Below, piece after piece: positions 15,951 through 27,461 of a DNA stretch of 64,000 bases. The stretch's first letter is position 1; the number at the start of each line of letters is the position of its first letter. The stretch comes from Sphingomonas sp. R647 (GTDB taxonomy: Bacteria > Pseudomonadota > Alphaproteobacteria > Sphingomonadales > Sphingomonadaceae). Location of the stretch: NCBI RefSeq assembly GCF_020177055.1, contig NZ_JAIQXT010000008.1, positions 62,001 through 126,000 of the forward strand, in the 5' to 3' direction. A model generated the notes under the pieces. That model saw only the letters and a list, made by a program, of their open reading frames with translations. It did no database searches and was not told the DNA's origin. Both the position numbers and the translations under genes were made by a program.

Positions 15951-16550
15951 ATGGCGATCAAGGCGTTGAGCGGATTCGGGTGGTTCCTGACCGGCGTGGT
16001 CGTGACGCCGGCCTGCTATCTGGTGTCGTCGCAGGTTGCGGCCGAGCGGTCGAAGGTCGAGGCGGTCGAGCGCGCGATTGCGAAGGCGCACAAGGATATT
16101 CGCGGCCTTGAGACCGAGTTCGACACGCGCGCCAACCTCGCCCAGCTCGAGCGCTGGAACGGCGAGGTGATGCGCTACACCGCGCCGACGCCGCGCCAGT
16201 TCCTGGCGAGCGATACCGAACTGGCGGCGCTGCGCCCGATGGAAGGTGACGGGACCGCCGAGCGCTATGCAGCGATGGTCGTTCCGCAGGGCCTGCCCGA
16301 AGTGGTGCGCGGCCCGGCGGTGGCGAGTGATGCGGTCGCGGCGGTCAAGCCGGCGGTGGTCGAGAAGACGGCGGCTGCACCGGTTGCGGTGGCGGCTGCT
16401 GCCGTGGCCAAGCCCAAGCGGGCGGCCGCGCCGGCCCCGGTAGTGGCAAAGGACAAGGCGGTGGCGGCGCTGGATCGCAGCCTGCTCAAGGATTCGAGCT
16501 TTGGCGACCTGATGCAGGGCGTCCGCGCGGAGGCGCGCAAATTGCGGTGA
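15951..16550 (+). CDS. ftsL: Divergent FtsL-type division protein
   Basis: 199 residues. A hydrophobic segment at about 9-28 (FGWFLTGVVVTPACYLVSSQ) is followed by a coiled-coil stretch (AAERSKVEAVERAIAKAHKDIRGLE), then a long Ala/Val/Lys-rich tail. FtsL is poorly conserved; the call rests on topology and on the position between rsmH and ftsI. It is longer than E. coli FtsL (121 residues). It links the FtsQB complex to FtsWI. Start ATG 15951; its stop overlaps ftsI by GTGA. Confidence 0.75.
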   Translation: MAIKALSGFGWFLTGVVVTPACYLVSSQVAAERSKVEAVERAIAKAHKDIRGLETEFDTRANLAQLERWNGEVMRYTAPTPRQFLASDTELAALRPMEGDGTAERYAAMVVPQGLPEVVRGPAVASDAVAAVKPAVVEKTAAAPVAVAAAAVAKPKRAAAPAPVVAKDKAVAALDRSLLKDSSFGDLMQGVRAEARKLR

Positions 16551-18289
16551 CGGTCCTGGTCGCCCCTGCGCCGCGGATCCGCCCACGCGACGGCAGCCGG
16601 TCGTCGCCGATTGCGGTCGCGCATGTGCGGCTGATGATCCTGACCCTGTTGTTCGCGGCGGCGTTTGCGGTGATCGTGGGGCGGCTGGCGCTGCTGGCGG
16701 TGTTTGCCGAGCCGCAGCGTGCGCCGAGCGTCAACGCGATGCTGGTCCCGCTGCGCGGCGATCTGGTCGACCGCAACGGCGCGCCACTCGCCCGCACGAT
16801 CGACGCCTGGTCGATCGGCGTGCGGCCTGACCGGGTGATCGGCGACAAGGCGGCGCTGGCGCAGATGCTGGCCGCCACGCTGCCTGGCAAGAGCGCCGGT
16901 GAGTACGCCAAGCTGCTCAACAGCGGTTCGAAGTTCACCTATCTCCAGCGGCGCGCGGTGCCCGAGTTGGTCGCCGCCGTCCATGCGCTGGGCGAGCCGG
17001 GGATCGAGTTCGCGCGCGAACCGCAACGGCTGTATCCGCAGGCCACGCTGGCTGCGCACGCGTTGGGCTTTGTCGATTTCAACGGCAAGGGCGTCAGCGG
17101 GATGGAGCATATCCTTGACCGCCAGCTGACCGATCCGGCGCAGCGGGGACAGCCTGTGGCGCTGTCGATCGACCTGCGCGCGCAGGCGGCGCTGGACAGC
17201 GAGCTCGGCGCGGCGATGGCCAGTTTCCAGGCGCAGGGCGCGGCGGGCGTGATCCTTGATGTCGCGACGGGTGAAGTGGTGGCGATGACGTCGCTGCCGA
17301 CGTTCAACCCGAACAATGTGAAGGGCGCGAACCCCGAGCATTTCCGCAACAATGTGACGCAGAGCGTTTATGAGCTGGGATCGACCTTCAAGCCGTTGAC
17401 CATGGCGTTCGCAATCGAGACCGGGATCGCGCCGTCGATGTCGAAGCGCTACGACGCGACCGAGCCATTGCAGGTCGGGGGCTTTCGCATCCGCGACGAT
17501 CACGCGCAAAAGCGCTGGCTGAACATCCCCGAGACACTGATCCATTCATCGAACATCGCGACCGCGCGGATCGCCGATGAGCTGGGCAAGGATCGGATGG
17601 AAGCGATGTTCCGCGGCCTTGGCTTCGACACCAAGGCGCCGATCGAGCTGGGCGGCGTGGCGGGGCCGTTGTGGCCGAAATACTGGGCGCGCACCACGGT
17701 GATGACCACCGGCTATGGCCATGGCATCGCGGTCACGCCGCTGCATCTGGCGAGCGCCTATGCCGCGATGATCAATGGCGGGGTGTGGCGCCCGGCGACG
17801 CTGCGCAAGATCGAACCGGGCAAGGCGCCGGCGGGCCGCCGCGTGATTTCGGAAGCGACCAGCGCGCGGATGCGCCAGCTGATGCGCCTGATCGTCACGC
17901 ATGGCACCGGCAGCAAGGCCGATGCGGCCGGCTATCGCGTCGGGGGCAAAACCGGCACCGCCGAAGTGCCCGGACGCGGCGGATATCAGCGCAACAAGAA
18001 CGTATCGACCTTCGCAGCGGCTTTCCCGATGGACGCACCGCGCTATGTGGTGCTGGTGATGCTTGATTCGCCGATCGGTAACGCCGAGTCCGCAGGCCAG
18101 TCCACCGCCGGGTGGACCGCGGCCCCCGTCGTCAACCGCGTCGTGATGCGCACCGGCGCGATGCTGGGCGTGGTTCCCGACGAGCGCCGGGACGTGGACG
18201 TTTCCGACCTGACCCCGCTGCTGTGGAAGGCGGAGGCGAAGGGCAAGCCCGCCGCCGTCGCCGCGCTCGGCGCGGGGGTGGACGAGTGA
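16547..18289 (+). CDS. ftsI: Septal peptidoglycan transpeptidase (penicillin-binding protein 3)
   Basis: 580 residues. A cytoplasmic N-terminus, a membrane helix at about 30-52, a pedestal domain with RGDLVDRNGAPLA, then the transpeptidase domain: STFK with Ser279 and Lys282, SSN at 334-336 and KTGT at 468-471. It cross-links septal peptidoglycan and is a beta-lactam target. GTG start at 16547, coupled to ftsL and, at its end, to murE. Confidence 0.95.
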   Translation: MTVLVAPAPRIRPRDGSRSSPIAVAHVRLMILTLLFAAAFAVIVGRLALLAVFAEPQRAPSVNAMLVPLRGDLVDRNGAPLARTIDAWSIGVRPDRVIGDKAALAQMLAATLPGKSAGEYAKLLNSGSKFTYLQRRAVPELVAAVHALGEPGIEFAREPQRLYPQATLAAHALGFVDFNGKGVSGMEHILDRQLTDPAQRGQPVALSIDLRAQAALDSELGAAMASFQAQGAAGVILDVATGEVVAMTSLPTFNPNNVKGANPEHFRNNVTQSVYELGSTFKPLTMAFAIETGIAPSMSKRYDATEPLQVGGFRIRDDHAQKRWLNIPETLIHSSNIATARIADELGKDRMEAMFRGLGFDTKAPIELGGVAGPLWPKYWARTTVMTTGYGHGIAVTPLHLASAYAAMINGGVWRPATLRKIEPGKAPAGRRVISEATSARMRQLMRLIVTHGTGSKADAAGYRVGGKTGTAEVPGRGGYQRNKNVSTFAAAFPMDAPRYVVLVMLDSPIGNAESAGQSTAGWTAAPVVNRVVMRTGAMLGVVPDERRDVDVSDLTPLLWKAEAKGKPAAVAALGAGVDE

Positions 18290-19701
18290 AGCTCGCCGAC
18301 CTGACCGGCGGTGGCGAGCAGGGCATCGTCACCGGTTTCGCCATCGACCATCGCAAGATCGCGCCGGGCACCGTGTTCGGCGCGTTTCGCGGCACCCGTT
18401 TCAACGGCGAGGATTATATTGCCGAGGCGGTGGCGCGCGGGGCGATTGCGGTGGTCGCACGGCCCGAAGTGACGGTCGAAGGCGCGGCGCATATCGCGAG
18501 CGACCACCCGCGCACCGAATTCGCACGGATCGCGGCGCGGTTCTTTGCGCCGTTCCCTGAGACTTCGGTCGCCGTCACCGGGACCAACGGCAAGACATCG
18601 ACGGTCGAGATGGTGCGGCAGCTGTGGCGCATGGCGGGGCATCATGCTGCGTCGATCGGTACGCTGGGCGTCACCACCGCGGGCGAGATGGTGTCGACCG
18701 GGCTGACCACGCCGGATGTCGTGACGTTCCTGTCCAACGTCGCGGGACTTGCGCGCGAGGGGGTGACGCATCTGGCGTTCGAGGCGTCGAGCCACGGCCT
18801 GTCGCAATACCGCACCGAGGGGCTGCCGGTGCGTGCGGCGGCGTTTACGAACCTCAGCCGCGATCACCTCGACTATCACAAGGATATGGCGGATTATTTC
18901 ACCGCCAAGCTGCGGCTGTTCGCCGATGTGCTCGATCCCGGCGGGACGGCGGTGGTGTGGGCCGACGATCCGCATAGCGAGCGGGTGATCGACATTGCCC
19001 GGATGCGCGGTAACCGGATCATCACGGTCGGTGAACATGGCGACACAATCCGGCTGGTGTCGCGCGCGCCGACGCTGCTCGACCAGAAGCTGGAGATTGC
19101 GTTCGGCGGCGAGACCTATCGCGTCGGACTGCCGCTGATCGGTGGCTATCAGGCGGCGAATGCGCTGATCGCGGCGGGGCTGGTGATCGCGACCGGCGGC
19201 GATCCGGCGCAGACCTTTGCCAATCTGGCGCGGTTGCAGCCGGTGCGCGGCCGGCTGGAGCGCGCGGCGATCAGCAAGACCGGCGCACCGGTCTATGTCG
19301 ACTATGCGCATACGCCCGATGCGATCGAGGCGGCGATTGCTGCGCTGAAGCCGCATGCAGCGGGGCGGCTGATCCTGGTGTTCGGCGCAGGCGGCGACCG
19401 CGATGCGGGCAAGCGCCAGCCGATGGGACAGGCGGCGGTGGCGGGTGCGGACCTGGTGATCGTGACCGATGACAATCCGCGCGGTGAGGATGCGGCGTCG
19501 ATCCGCCGCGAAGTGATGAAGGGATCCCCGCAGGCGACCGAGATCGGCGACCGGCGCGCGGCGATCGAAGCGGCGATCGCGGCAGCGGGTCCGGAGGACA
19601 TCGTGCTGATCGCCGGCAAGGGGCATGAGCAGGGGCAGATCGTCGGCGACATGGTGCTGCCGTTCGATGATGTGAGCGTGGCGCGCGAGGCGGCGGCGTG
19701 A
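18286..19701 (+). CDS. murE: UDP-MurNAc-L-Ala-D-Glu:meso-diaminopimelate ligase
   Basis: 471 residues. ATP loop TGTNGKTST, an ELSR-type region with EASSHGLSQYR, and DDNPRGED. The DNPR motif marks addition of meso-diaminopimelate rather than lysine. Third Mur ligase step. GTG 18286 overlaps the ftsI stop, and the end overlaps murF by GTGA. Confidence 0.95.
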   Translation: MKLADLTGGGEQGIVTGFAIDHRKIAPGTVFGAFRGTRFNGEDYIAEAVARGAIAVVARPEVTVEGAAHIASDHPRTEFARIAARFFAPFPETSVAVTGTNGKTSTVEMVRQLWRMAGHHAASIGTLGVTTAGEMVSTGLTTPDVVTFLSNVAGLAREGVTHLAFEASSHGLSQYRTEGLPVRAAAFTNLSRDHLDYHKDMADYFTAKLRLFADVLDPGGTAVVWADDPHSERVIDIARMRGNRIITVGEHGDTIRLVSRAPTLLDQKLEIAFGGETYRVGLPLIGGYQAANALIAAGLVIATGGDPAQTFANLARLQPVRGRLERAAISKTGAPVYVDYAHTPDAIEAAIAALKPHAAGRLILVFGAGGDRDAGKRQPMGQAAVAGADLVIVTDDNPRGEDAASIRREVMKGSPQATEIGDRRAAIEAAIAAAGPEDIVLIAGKGHEQGQIVGDMVLPFDDVSVAREAAA

Positions 19702-21074
19702 GTCCGCTGTGGACCTCCGCCGAGATCGCAGCGGCGACGGGCGGGGCGGCTTCGGCGGAGTTTGCGGTCGACGCGGTCGCGTTCGACAGCCGTGAAGTCG
19801 GGCCGGGCGCGCTGTTCTTTGCGCTGACCGGCGAGACCACCGACGGGCACAAGTTTCTGGAGCAAGCCTTGGCCAGCGGTGCGGCGGGGGCGGTGGTGTC
19901 GCAGGCGACGGCGCATCGGCATGTCCTGACCAGCGACACGATGGCGGCGCTGGAGAATCTAGCCCGCGCCAGCCGCGCGCGGATGGACGGGGTGGTGATC
20001 GGCGTGACCGGGTCGGTCGGCAAGACCGGCACCAAGGAGGCGCTGTTCGACTGCCTCGACCGGCCCGAGCCGGGGCAGGCGCATCGCTCGGTCAAAAGCT
20101 ACAACAACCATACCGGCGTGCCGCTGAGCCTGGCGCGGATGCCGCGCGACACGCGTTTTGGCGTGTTCGAGATGGGGATGAATCATGCCGGCGAACTGGC
20201 CACGCTGACCCGGATCGTGCGCCCGCACATCGCGATCGTCACCACCATCGCGCCGGCGCACACCGAATTCTTCGATGGCGAAGAAGCGATTGCCGACGCC
20301 AAGGGCGAGATTTTTCAGGGGCTGGAGCCGGGCGGCACCGCGATCGTGCCGTTCGATAGCCCGCATCGCGACCGTCTGATCGCTGCCGCGACGGGGCATG
20401 CGGCGCGGATCGTGACCTTTGGCCTTGGCAACGGTGCGGACGTGCGCGCGGTCGAGGTGATGCACGGCCAGCCGGGGGGCACCTTTGTCACCGCGAAGAT
20501 CGGGGCCGAGAAGACGCTGAGCTTCACGCTGTCGCAGCCGGGCGATCATTGGGTCGCCAATGCGATGGCGGTGCTGGCGGCGGTGGACGCGGCCGGCGGT
20601 GATCTGGAGCAGGCGGGGCTGGCGCTGGGCGAGATGGGCGGCCTTGCCGGGCGCGGCGCGCGCTTTGCCGCGCCGGTCGCTGGCGGCGAGGCGCTGGTCA
20701 TCGACGAGAGCTACAACGCCAACCCCGCATCGATGCGCGCGACGCTGGCGGTGCTGGCCGCGACCCCGGCGACACGGCGCGTCGCGGTGTTGGGCGAAAT
20801 GCGCGAGCTGGGCGAGCAATCCGGGGACTTTCATGCCGATCTGGCAGAGCCGGTAACGGCGGCAGGCGTCGAAGCGGTGCTTCTTGTCGGCGAGGGGATG
20901 AAGCCGCTGGCTGCAGCGCTTGAGGGGCGGGTCGAATTGGTCCATGTCCCCGACGCGGCGAGCGCCCGCGTGTCGCTCGATGCGATGCTGAGGGCCGGGG
21001 ACGCGGTTCTCATCAAGGGTTCGAACGGGGTCGGGCTGTCGCGGGTCGTCGCGGCGCTGGCGGGAAGGGGCTGA
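19698..21074 (+). CDS. murF: UDP-MurNAc-tripeptide:D-Ala-D-Ala ligase
   Basis: 458 residues. Motifs: [18 protein letters not shown] loop [40 protein letters not shown] and [12 protein letters not shown]. It completes the UDP-MurNAc-pentapeptide. The start is GTG 19698; its TGA shares a base with the mraY ATG. Confidence 0.95.
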   Translation: MSPLWTSAEIAAATGGAASAEFAVDAVAFDSREVGPGALFFALTGETTDGHKFLEQALASGAAGAVVSQATAHRHVLTSDTMAALENLARASRARMDGVVIGVTGSVGKTGTKEALFDCLDRPEPGQAHRSVKSYNNHTGVPLSLARMPRDTRFGVFEMGMNHAGELATLTRIVRPHIAIVTTIAPAHTEFFDGEEAIADAKGEIFQGLEPGGTAIVPFDSPHRDRLIAAATGHAARIVTFGLGNGADVRAVEVMHGQPGGTFVTAKIGAEKTLSFTLSQPGDHWVANAMAVLAAVDAAGGDLEQAGLALGEMGGLAGRGARFAAPVAGGEALVIDESYNANPASMRATLAVLAATPATRRVAVLGEMRELGEQSGDFHADLAEPVTAAGVEAVLLVGEGMKPLAAALEGRVELVHVPDAASARVSLDAMLRAGDAVLIKGSNGVGLSRVVAALAGRG

Positions 21075-22144
21075 TGCTATACGAGATCGCCGAATGGCTG
21101 GGCTTTCCGGGCATTTTGAACCTGTTCCGGTACCTGTCGTTCCGCACCGGTGCATCGGTCGCGACCGCGCTGTTGATCGGCCTGATCATCGGGCCGCGCT
21201 TTATCGGCTGGCTGCGCGTCCGGCAGGGCAAGGGGCAGCCGATCCGCGCCGATGGACCGCAGAGCCATTTGGCCAAGCGCGGCACGCCGACGATGGGCGG
21301 CCTCATGATCCTGACCAGCCTGACGCTGGCGCTGGCGCTGTGGATGGACCTGTCCAACCCGTATATCTGGGCGTGCATCTTCGTGACGCTCGGCTTCGGG
21401 ATGATCGGATTCCTCGACGACTATGACAAGGTGCGCAAGGCGAGTACGGCGGGTGTGTCCGGGCGGATGCGGCTGCTGGGGGAGTTCGCGATTGCGGGCA
21501 TCGCGGCGTGGGTGATCACGCTGCAGAACGGGACGATGCTGTATGTGCCGTTCTTCAGCCAGTTCAGCGTCGACCTTGGCTATTTCTACATCGTCTTTGC
21601 CGCGTTCACGATCGTGGCGTTCGGCAATGCGGTCAACCTGACCGACGGGCTCGATGGCCTCGCGACGATGCCGGTGATCATCGCAAGCATGGCGTTCATG
21701 CTGATCGCCTATGTCGTCGGGAACAAGGTGTTCGCGACGTATCTGGGTATTCCGCATGTGCCGGGGGCGGGCGATCTGGCGATCTTCTGCGGCGCGATCG
21801 TTGGCGCTGGCCTCGCCTTCCTGTGGTTCAATGCGCCGCCGGCGGCGGTGTTCATGGGTGATACCGGGTCGCTGGCTCTGGGCGGAGCGCTGGGCGCGAT
21901 TGCGGTGACGACGCATCACGAGCTGGTGCTGGGGATCATCGGCGGGCTGTTCGTGGTCGAGGCGCTGAGCGTCATCATCCAGGTGTTCTGGTACAAGCGC
22001 ACCGGCAAGCGCGTGTTCAAGATGGCGCCGATCCACCATCATTTCGAGCAGCTGGGCTGGAGCGAGCCGACGGTCGTGATCCGATTTTGGATCATCGCCT
22101 TCGTGCTGGCGCTGGCGGGGCTCGCGACGCTGAAACTGCGGTGA
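21074..22144 (+). CDS. mraY: Phospho-MurNAc-pentapeptide transferase
   Basis: 356 residues, about ten membrane helices. Motifs: [41 protein letters not shown] and the histidine-rich MAPIHHHFE loop. It transfers phospho-MurNAc-pentapeptide to undecaprenyl phosphate, giving lipid I. It overlaps murD by GTGA. Confidence 0.96.
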   Translation: MLYEIAEWLGFPGILNLFRYLSFRTGASVATALLIGLIIGPRFIGWLRVRQGKGQPIRADGPQSHLAKRGTPTMGGLMILTSLTLALALWMDLSNPYIWACIFVTLGFGMIGFLDDYDKVRKASTAGVSGRMRLLGEFAIAGIAAWVITLQNGTMLYVPFFSQFSVDLGYFYIVFAAFTIVAFGNAVNLTDGLDGLATMPVIIASMAFMLIAYVVGNKVFATYLGIPHVPGAGDLAIFCGAIVGAGLAFLWFNAPPAAVFMGDTGSLALGGALGAIAVTTHHELVLGIIGGLFVVEALSVIIQVFWYKRTGKRVFKMAPIHHHFEQLGWSEPTVVIRFWIIAFVLALAGLATLKLR

Positions 22145-23457
22145 TCGTTTCGCGCGCCTGGCGCGGGAAACGCTTTGCGGTACTCGGGCTGGCGCGGTCG
22201 GGGGCGGCGAGCGTGCGCGCGCTGCTGGCTGGCGGGGCGGAAGTGCTGGCGTGGGACGATGCCAAGGACAAGCGCGACGCGGTGATAGCCGACGCGCGTG
22301 ATCTGTTGGACGAGCAGCTGTTCGTCGATGACTTCACCGATTGGCAGGAGATCGAAGCGGATGGCTTCGTCTTTTCTCCGGGTGTTCCGCTCAATCGCCA
22401 TCCGTTGGCGACCGTTGCCCGCGAAACCGGCGTCCCAATCATCGGCGATATTGAGCTCTTCGCGCAGGCTCGGGGCGAGCTTCCGACGCACAAGGTTGTC
22501 GGGATTACCGGAACTAATGGCAAGTCGACCACGACTGCGCTGATCCACCACATCCTCGAAACCGCCGGTATCCCCGCGCGGCTGGGCGGGAATATCGGGT
22601 TGCCGATCCTGGGGCAGGAGCCGTTGCCTGAGGGCGGCGTCTATGTGCTCGAGCTGTCGAGCTATCAGATCGACCTGACCCAAAGCCTCGATTGCGAGGT
22701 GGCGGTGCTGCTCAACATCACGCCGGATCATCTCGATCGGTATGACGGGTTCGATGGCTATGCGGCGTCGAAGGCGCGGCTGTTTGCGATGCAGTCCAAG
22801 GGGCATGCGGCGATCATCGGGATCGGTGACGAGGCGTCGCAGGGGGTGGCCAAGCAGGTCGCGCGGGCGGGTCGCGCCGAGGACCTGACCAAGATCGCGC
22901 CGGGCTTCTGCATGGACCAGTCGCGCTGGCCCGCGTTGCAGGGGCCGCACAATGCGCAGAACGCGCTGGCCGCGATTGCCGCGTGCGAGGCGCTGGGGGT
23001 GGATCAGGCGAGCATCGACCGCGGCCTTGAGAGCTTTCCCGGGCTGCCGCACCGGATGGAGCGGGTCGCGACCAGGAACGGCGTGCTGTTCGTCAATGAC
23101 AGCAAGGCGACCAATGCGGAATCGACCGCGCCGGCGCTGGCCGCCTATCCGCGCGTCCACTGGATTTTGGGCGGCAAGGCCAAGACCGCCGATCTCGATG
23201 CTTGCCGTTCGGGTTTCCCCCATATTGTCCGCGCCTACACCATCGGCGAAGCGACGGAGATGTTTGCGGAAATCCTGAAGGGCGAGATCCCGGTCGAACG
23301 CTCGGGCACGCTCGCCGGGGCGGTGCGTGCGGCGGCGGCGAATGCGGCGGCGGGGGAGACGGTGTTGCTGTCCCCGGCGTGCGCGTCGTTCGACCAGTTC
23401 CGCGACTATGAGGATCGCGGTGACCAGTTCCGCGCGGCGGTGGAGGCTTTGTTTTGA
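22141..23457 (+). CDS. murD: UDP-MurNAc-L-Ala:D-Glu ligase
   Basis: 438 residues. [10 protein letters not shown] near the N-terminus, [17 protein letters not shown] as the ATP loop, [20 protein letters not shown] and [17 protein letters not shown]. It adds D-glutamate to UDP-MurNAc-L-Ala. The start is GTG 22141 inside the mraY stop. Confidence 0.95.
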   Translation: MIVSRAWRGKRFAVLGLARSGAASVRALLAGGAEVLAWDDAKDKRDAVIADARDLLDEQLFVDDFTDWQEIEADGFVFSPGVPLNRHPLATVARETGVPIIGDIELFAQARGELPTHKVVGITGTNGKSTTTALIHHILETAGIPARLGGNIGLPILGQEPLPEGGVYVLELSSYQIDLTQSLDCEVAVLLNITPDHLDRYDGFDGYAASKARLFAMQSKGHAAIIGIGDEASQGVAKQVARAGRAEDLTKIAPGFCMDQSRWPALQGPHNAQNALAAIAACEALGVDQASIDRGLESFPGLPHRMERVATRNGVLFVNDSKATNAESTAPALAAYPRVHWILGGKAKTADLDACRSGFPHIVRAYTIGEATEMFAEILKGEIPVERSGTLAGAVRAAAANAAAGETVLLSPACASFDQFRDYEDRGDQFRAAVEALF

Positions 23458-24683
23458 CCGACGTGATCCGCACTAGCCCCAAGCGCAAGCCGCTGCGCGA
23501 GCGGTTCGAGGACCAGCTGAGCCGCGGCAGCAAGACCCCGCTGGGGCTGTGGTTCTGGGAAATCGACCGCATCCTGTTGCTGCTTGCGTTTCTGCTGATC
23601 GGCATCGGGCTGGTCGCGGTGGCGGCAGCGTCGCCCGCATCGGCCGAGCGCTATTCGGATTCGACCAAGCAGTTTGCGGCGATGCATTATTTCTGGCGGC
23701 AGGCGCTGTGGATCGGGTTATCGATCCCGGTGCTGCTGGTCGTGTCGATGCTGCCGGTCGGCTTTGCCCGGCGTGGGGCGATCCTGGGCACGGCGATCTG
23801 CGTGCTGCTGGTCGGGGTTGCGGCGTTCTTTGGCGCCGAGGTCAACGGCGCGCGGCGCTGGATCGGCATTGGCATCGCGTCGTTCCAGCCGTCCGAGTTT
23901 CTCAAGCCGCTCTACATCGTCACCACCGCCTGGCTGTTGTCGCTGCGCGCGAAGGACCCGAGCCTGCCGGTGATCCCGCTGACCGGCGTGCTGACCTTCG
24001 TCATTGCGGCGCTGCTGATGAAGCAGCCCGATTTCGGGCAGACGATGATCTTTGCGCTGGTCTGGGTGATCCTGCTGATGCTGTCGGGGATTTCGACGCG
24101 CGCGATCGGGTTCCTGGGCGGGGCGGGGATTGCCGGGGTGGTCGCGGCCTATCTGTTCTACGACACCGCACGCACGCGCATCGACAGCTTCCTGTTCCCC
24201 GATCCCGAAAAGGCGGCGGCGGAGCATTACCAGACCGACATGGCGCATGCGGTGCTGACCGGTGGCGGGGCGACCGGCACTGGCCCCGGCGGCGGGACGG
24301 TCAAGTTCAAGCTGCCCGAGGCGCATACCGATTATATCTTTTCGGTCATGGGCGAGGAGTTCGGCCTGATCGCGTGCATCGTCATCGCGCTGATCTACCT
24401 CGCCATCGTCGTGCGCGTGCTGATCAAGCTGCTGGACGAGGAGGATGCGTTCCGGTTGCTCGCGGCGGCGGGGCTGGCGGCCCAATTCGGGATTCAGGCG
24501 GTGATCAACATGGCGGTGAACACCGGGCTTGCCCCCTCCAAGGGAATGACCTTGCCCTTCATTTCCTATGGCGGATCGTCGATGGTGGCGCTGTCGATCG
24601 GAATGGGACTGCTGCTCGCTTTCACGCGGCGGAACCCGTATCTGAAGCGCTCCAACTATACGGTTCGAGGAAACAATAAATGA
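23454..24683 (+). CDS. ftsW: SEDS-family septal peptidoglycan glycosyltransferase
   Basis: 409 residues with ten predicted membrane helices. SEDS motifs include GARRWIGIGIASFQPSEFLKP, KQPDFGQTMIF and the C-terminal FISYGGSSMVALSIGMG. It polymerises septal glycan strands with FtsI. The start is an unusual TTG at 23454 in a TTGA overlap with murD; GTG 23463 is the alternative. Confidence 0.94.
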   Translation: MTDVIRTSPKRKPLRERFEDQLSRGSKTPLGLWFWEIDRILLLLAFLLIGIGLVAVAAASPASAERYSDSTKQFAAMHYFWRQALWIGLSIPVLLVVSMLPVGFARRGAILGTAICVLLVGVAAFFGAEVNGARRWIGIGIASFQPSEFLKPLYIVTTAWLLSLRAKDPSLPVIPLTGVLTFVIAALLMKQPDFGQTMIFALVWVILLMLSGISTRAIGFLGGAGIAGVVAAYLFYDTARTRIDSFLFPDPEKAAAEHYQTDMAHAVLTGGGATGTGPGGGTVKFKLPEAHTDYIFSVMGEEFGLIACIVIALIYLAIVVRVLIKLLDEEDAFRLLAAAGLAAQFGIQAVINMAVNTGLAPSKGMTLPFISYGGSSMVALSIGMGLLLAFTRRNPYLKRSNYTVRGNNK

Positions 24684-25843
24684 CTTCGGGACGGCATTAC
24701 GTCCTCGCCGCCGGGGGCACTGGCGGACATATGGTTCCCGCTGCGGCATTGGCGGCGGAGCTGATGCGGCGCGGGCATAGCGTTGCGCTGATCTCCGACG
24801 AGCGCGGGGTGCGGTTTCCCGACCTGTTCGACGGGATCGCGACGCATGTCGTCCCGGCATCGCGCTTTGCCGGAGGGCCGCTCGGCTGGCTGAAGGCGCT
24901 GCGGACGATGGCCAAGGGGCGGTCGCAGGCGCGCAAGCTGTATCGCCAGTTCCGTCCTGCCGCAGTGGTGGCATTCGGCGGCTATGCGTCGATGCCCGCG
25001 CTGTCGGCGGCGTTCGCGGCGAAGGTGCCGACGGTGATCCATGAGCAGAATGCCGTGCTGGGCCGGGTCAACCGGCTGGTGGCGGGCAAGGTGGGGGCGA
25101 TCGCCACCAGCTATGCCGAGGTTGCGCGGCTGAAGCCGTCTTATGCCAACAAGACCCATCTGACCGGCAATCCGGTGCGTGAGGCGGTTCTGGAGCTGCG
25201 GCTGCGGCCCTACCCGCCGCTGGAGGAGGATGGCATCTTCCGCGTGCTGGTCACCGGGGGAAGTCAGGGCGCGTCGGTGCTGAGCCAAGTCGTTCCCGAT
25301 GGGCTCGCGCTGCTGCCCGTGCATTTCCGCCGCCGGTTGCAGGTGACGCATCAGGCGCGGGTCGAGGATATTGACGAGGTGCGTCGGAAGTATGCCGAGC
25401 ATGGCATTCCGGCGGAGATCGCGACGTATTTGCCCGATCTGCCCGAGCGGCTGGCATGGGCGCATATCGTGATTGCGCGCGCGGGCGCTTCGACCATCGC
25501 CGAGCTGACCGCCGCAGGGCGTCCGGCGATCCTGGTACCGCTGCCAAGTGCGACTGACGATCATCAGACTGCCAATGCGCGCGAGATCAGCGCGGCGGGC
25601 GGGGCGCGGACGATCCCGCAGCGGTCGTTCACGGCGCAGGAGCTGGCCAAGCAGATCCAGAAACTGGGGCTGGACCCCGAGGGGCTGGCGCATGCCGCGG
25701 CGTGTGCGCGCAGCGTCGGGCGGCCCGATGCGGTCCGCGATCTGGCGGATCTGGTGGAATCGATCGACGCCGACTGGGCGTCGGCAGGAATGGGACGGGC
25801 CGAGCCGGTGAAAATCGCGCAGGGCGGGGAGGCGTTTGCGTGA
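24680..25843 (+). CDS. murG: UDP-GlcNAc:lipid I GlcNAc transferase
   Basis: 387 residues, GT-B fold. N-terminal [14 protein letters not shown] glycine loop, [41 protein letters not shown] and [23 protein letters not shown]. It makes lipid II at the inner leaflet. ATG 24680 overlaps ftsW by ATGA. The C-terminus is slightly longer than in E. coli. Confidence 0.95.
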   Translation: MTSGRHYVLAAGGTGGHMVPAAALAAELMRRGHSVALISDERGVRFPDLFDGIATHVVPASRFAGGPLGWLKALRTMAKGRSQARKLYRQFRPAAVVAFGGYASMPALSAAFAAKVPTVIHEQNAVLGRVNRLVAGKVGAIATSYAEVARLKPSYANKTHLTGNPVREAVLELRLRPYPPLEEDGIFRVLVTGGSQGASVLSQVVPDGLALLPVHFRRRLQVTHQARVEDIDEVRRKYAEHGIPAEIATYLPDLPERLAWAHIVIARAGASTIAELTAAGRPAILVPLPSATDDHQTANAREISAAGGARTIPQRSFTAQELAKQIQKLGLDPEGLAHAAACARSVGRPDAVRDLADLVESIDADWASAGMGRAEPVKIAQGGEAFA

Positions 25844-27270
25844 AGGGTGTCGCGAAGGATATCGGCACGATCCATTTCGTCGGGATCGGCGGGATCGGCA
25901 TGTCGGGCATTGCCGAGGTGATGCATAACCTGGGTTACAAGGTGCAGGGCAGCGACAGTGCCGAGGGCTATGTCGTCGAAGGTCTACGCAAGCGTGGCAT
26001 TGCGATCACGATCGGGCAGAGCGCGGACAATCTGGGCGATGCGGCGGTGGTCGTGACCTCGACCGCGATCAAGCGCGACAACCCCGAAGTGCAGGCCGCC
26101 TATGCGGCGCGGATTCCGGTGGTGCGGCGCGCGGAGATGCTGGCCGAGCTGATGCGGCTCAAGTCCACCGTCGCGGTGGCGGGGACGCATGGCAAGACCA
26201 CGACGACGAGCATGATCGCAGCGCTGCTTGATGCGGGCGGGATCGACCCGACCGTGATCAATGGCGGCATCATCAACCAGTACGGCTCCAACGCGCGGCT
26301 GGGCGACAGCGAGTGGATGGTGGTTGAGGCTGATGAGAGCGACGGCAGCTTCCTGCGGCTCGATGGCACGATCGCGGTGGTGACCAACATCGATCCAGAG
26401 CATCTCGATCACTATGGCAGCTTCGAGCGGGCCAAGGACGCCTATGTCGAGTTCGTCGAGAATGTGCCTTTTTACGGTGCGGCGCTGCTGTGCCTCGACC
26501 ATCCCGAGGTGCAGGCAATCATCCCGCGCGTGCGCGACCGGCGGATCGTGACCTATGGCTTTGCCGCGAGCGCAGATGTGCGCGGGGTCAATGTCACGCC
26601 GCATGTGGGCGGCAACAAGTTCGAGGCGATCATCCGCCATCGCGACGGGACGACGCGGTCGATCGAGGGGATCGATCTGCCGATGCCGGGGCGGCACAAT
26701 GTCCAGAATGCGCTCGCCGCGATCGGCGTGGCGCTGGAAATGGGCATCGACGATGCGACGATCCAGAACGGCTTTGCCAAGTTCGGCGGGGTCAAGCGGC
26801 GCTTTACCAAGGTCGGCGAAATCGCGTTCGACGGACAGCCGCCCGCGATCGTGATCGACGATTATGGCCACCATCCGGTCGAGATCCGCGCAGTGTTGTC
26901 GGCGGCGCGCGAGAGCAGTCAGGGGCGGGTGATCGCGGTGGTGCAGCCGCATCGCTATTCGCGGCTCGGCAATCTGATGGATGACTTTGCGCAGGCGTTC
27001 AACGACGCCGACATGGTACTGGTGACGCCGGTCTATGCCGCGGGCGAGGCGTCGGTCGACGGCGTGAGCGGCGAGGCGTTGGTCGAGCGGACGCTGGCGC
27101 GCGGGCACCGGCTGGCAGAGAGCGTCGCGGATGCCGATGCGCTTGCGGCGCGGATCGCGGAAGTGGCGCTGCCGGGCGATCTGATCGTGTGTTTGGGTGC
27201 GGGCGATATCACGAAGTGGGCGGCGGGCCTCGCCGATGCGGTCGACGCCAAGCGGAGCGTGGCAGCATGA
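25840..27270 (+). CDS. murC: UDP-MurNAc:L-alanine ligase
   Basis: 476 residues. [61 protein letters not shown] and [14 protein letters not shown]. First Mur ligase. The start is GTG 25840; the last codons overlap the following 64-codon gene by ATGA. Confidence 0.95.
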   Translation: MKGVAKDIGTIHFVGIGGIGMSGIAEVMHNLGYKVQGSDSAEGYVVEGLRKRGIAITIGQSADNLGDAAVVVTSTAIKRDNPEVQAAYAARIPVVRRAEMLAELMRLKSTVAVAGTHGKTTTTSMIAALLDAGGIDPTVINGGIINQYGSNARLGDSEWMVVEADESDGSFLRLDGTIAVVTNIDPEHLDHYGSFERAKDAYVEFVENVPFYGAALLCLDHPEVQAIIPRVRDRRIVTYGFAASADVRGVNVTPHVGGNKFEAIIRHRDGTTRSIEGIDLPMPGRHNVQNALAAIGVALEMGIDDATIQNGFAKFGGVKRRFTKVGEIAFDGQPPAIVIDDYGHHPVEIRAVLSAARESSQGRVIAVVQPHRYSRLGNLMDDFAQAFNDADMVLVTPVYAAGEASVDGVSGEALVERTLARGHRLAESVADADALAARIAEVALPGDLIVCLGAGDITKWAAGLADAVDAKRSVAA

Positions 27271-27461
27271 GCGACTGGTTCACCCTCGCCACCGATATGC
27301 AGCGCGAAATCCTGCGCGCGCAACAGGCGCAGATGGATGCGGCGAAGACGATGCTCGATACGGGCAAGCAGGTCGCGGCACTGCAGGAGGCCGGGCAGAA
27401 AGCGGCCGAGGCCAACCTGTCCTATTGGAAGCAGTGGACGAAATTGTGGGGGATGAAGTGA
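27267..27461 (+). CDS. Small alpha-helical protein coupled between murC and murB (64 aa)
   Basis: ATG 27267 overlaps the murC stop (ATGA), and its TGA overlaps the murB GTG (GTGA), so it is coupled on both sides. The 64 residues are almost entirely helix-forming: [20 protein letters not shown], then a segment rich in A, Q, K and E, ending in a tryptophan-rich [12 protein letters not shown]. It has no signal or membrane helix. The amphipathic, Ala/Gln-rich character recalls phasin-like proteins, but I cannot assign a family. Its position suggests a link to cell-wall synthesis. Confidence 0.8.
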   Translation: MSDWFTLATDMQREILRAQQAQMDAAKTMLDTGKQVAALQEAGQKAAEANLSYWKQWTKLWGMK

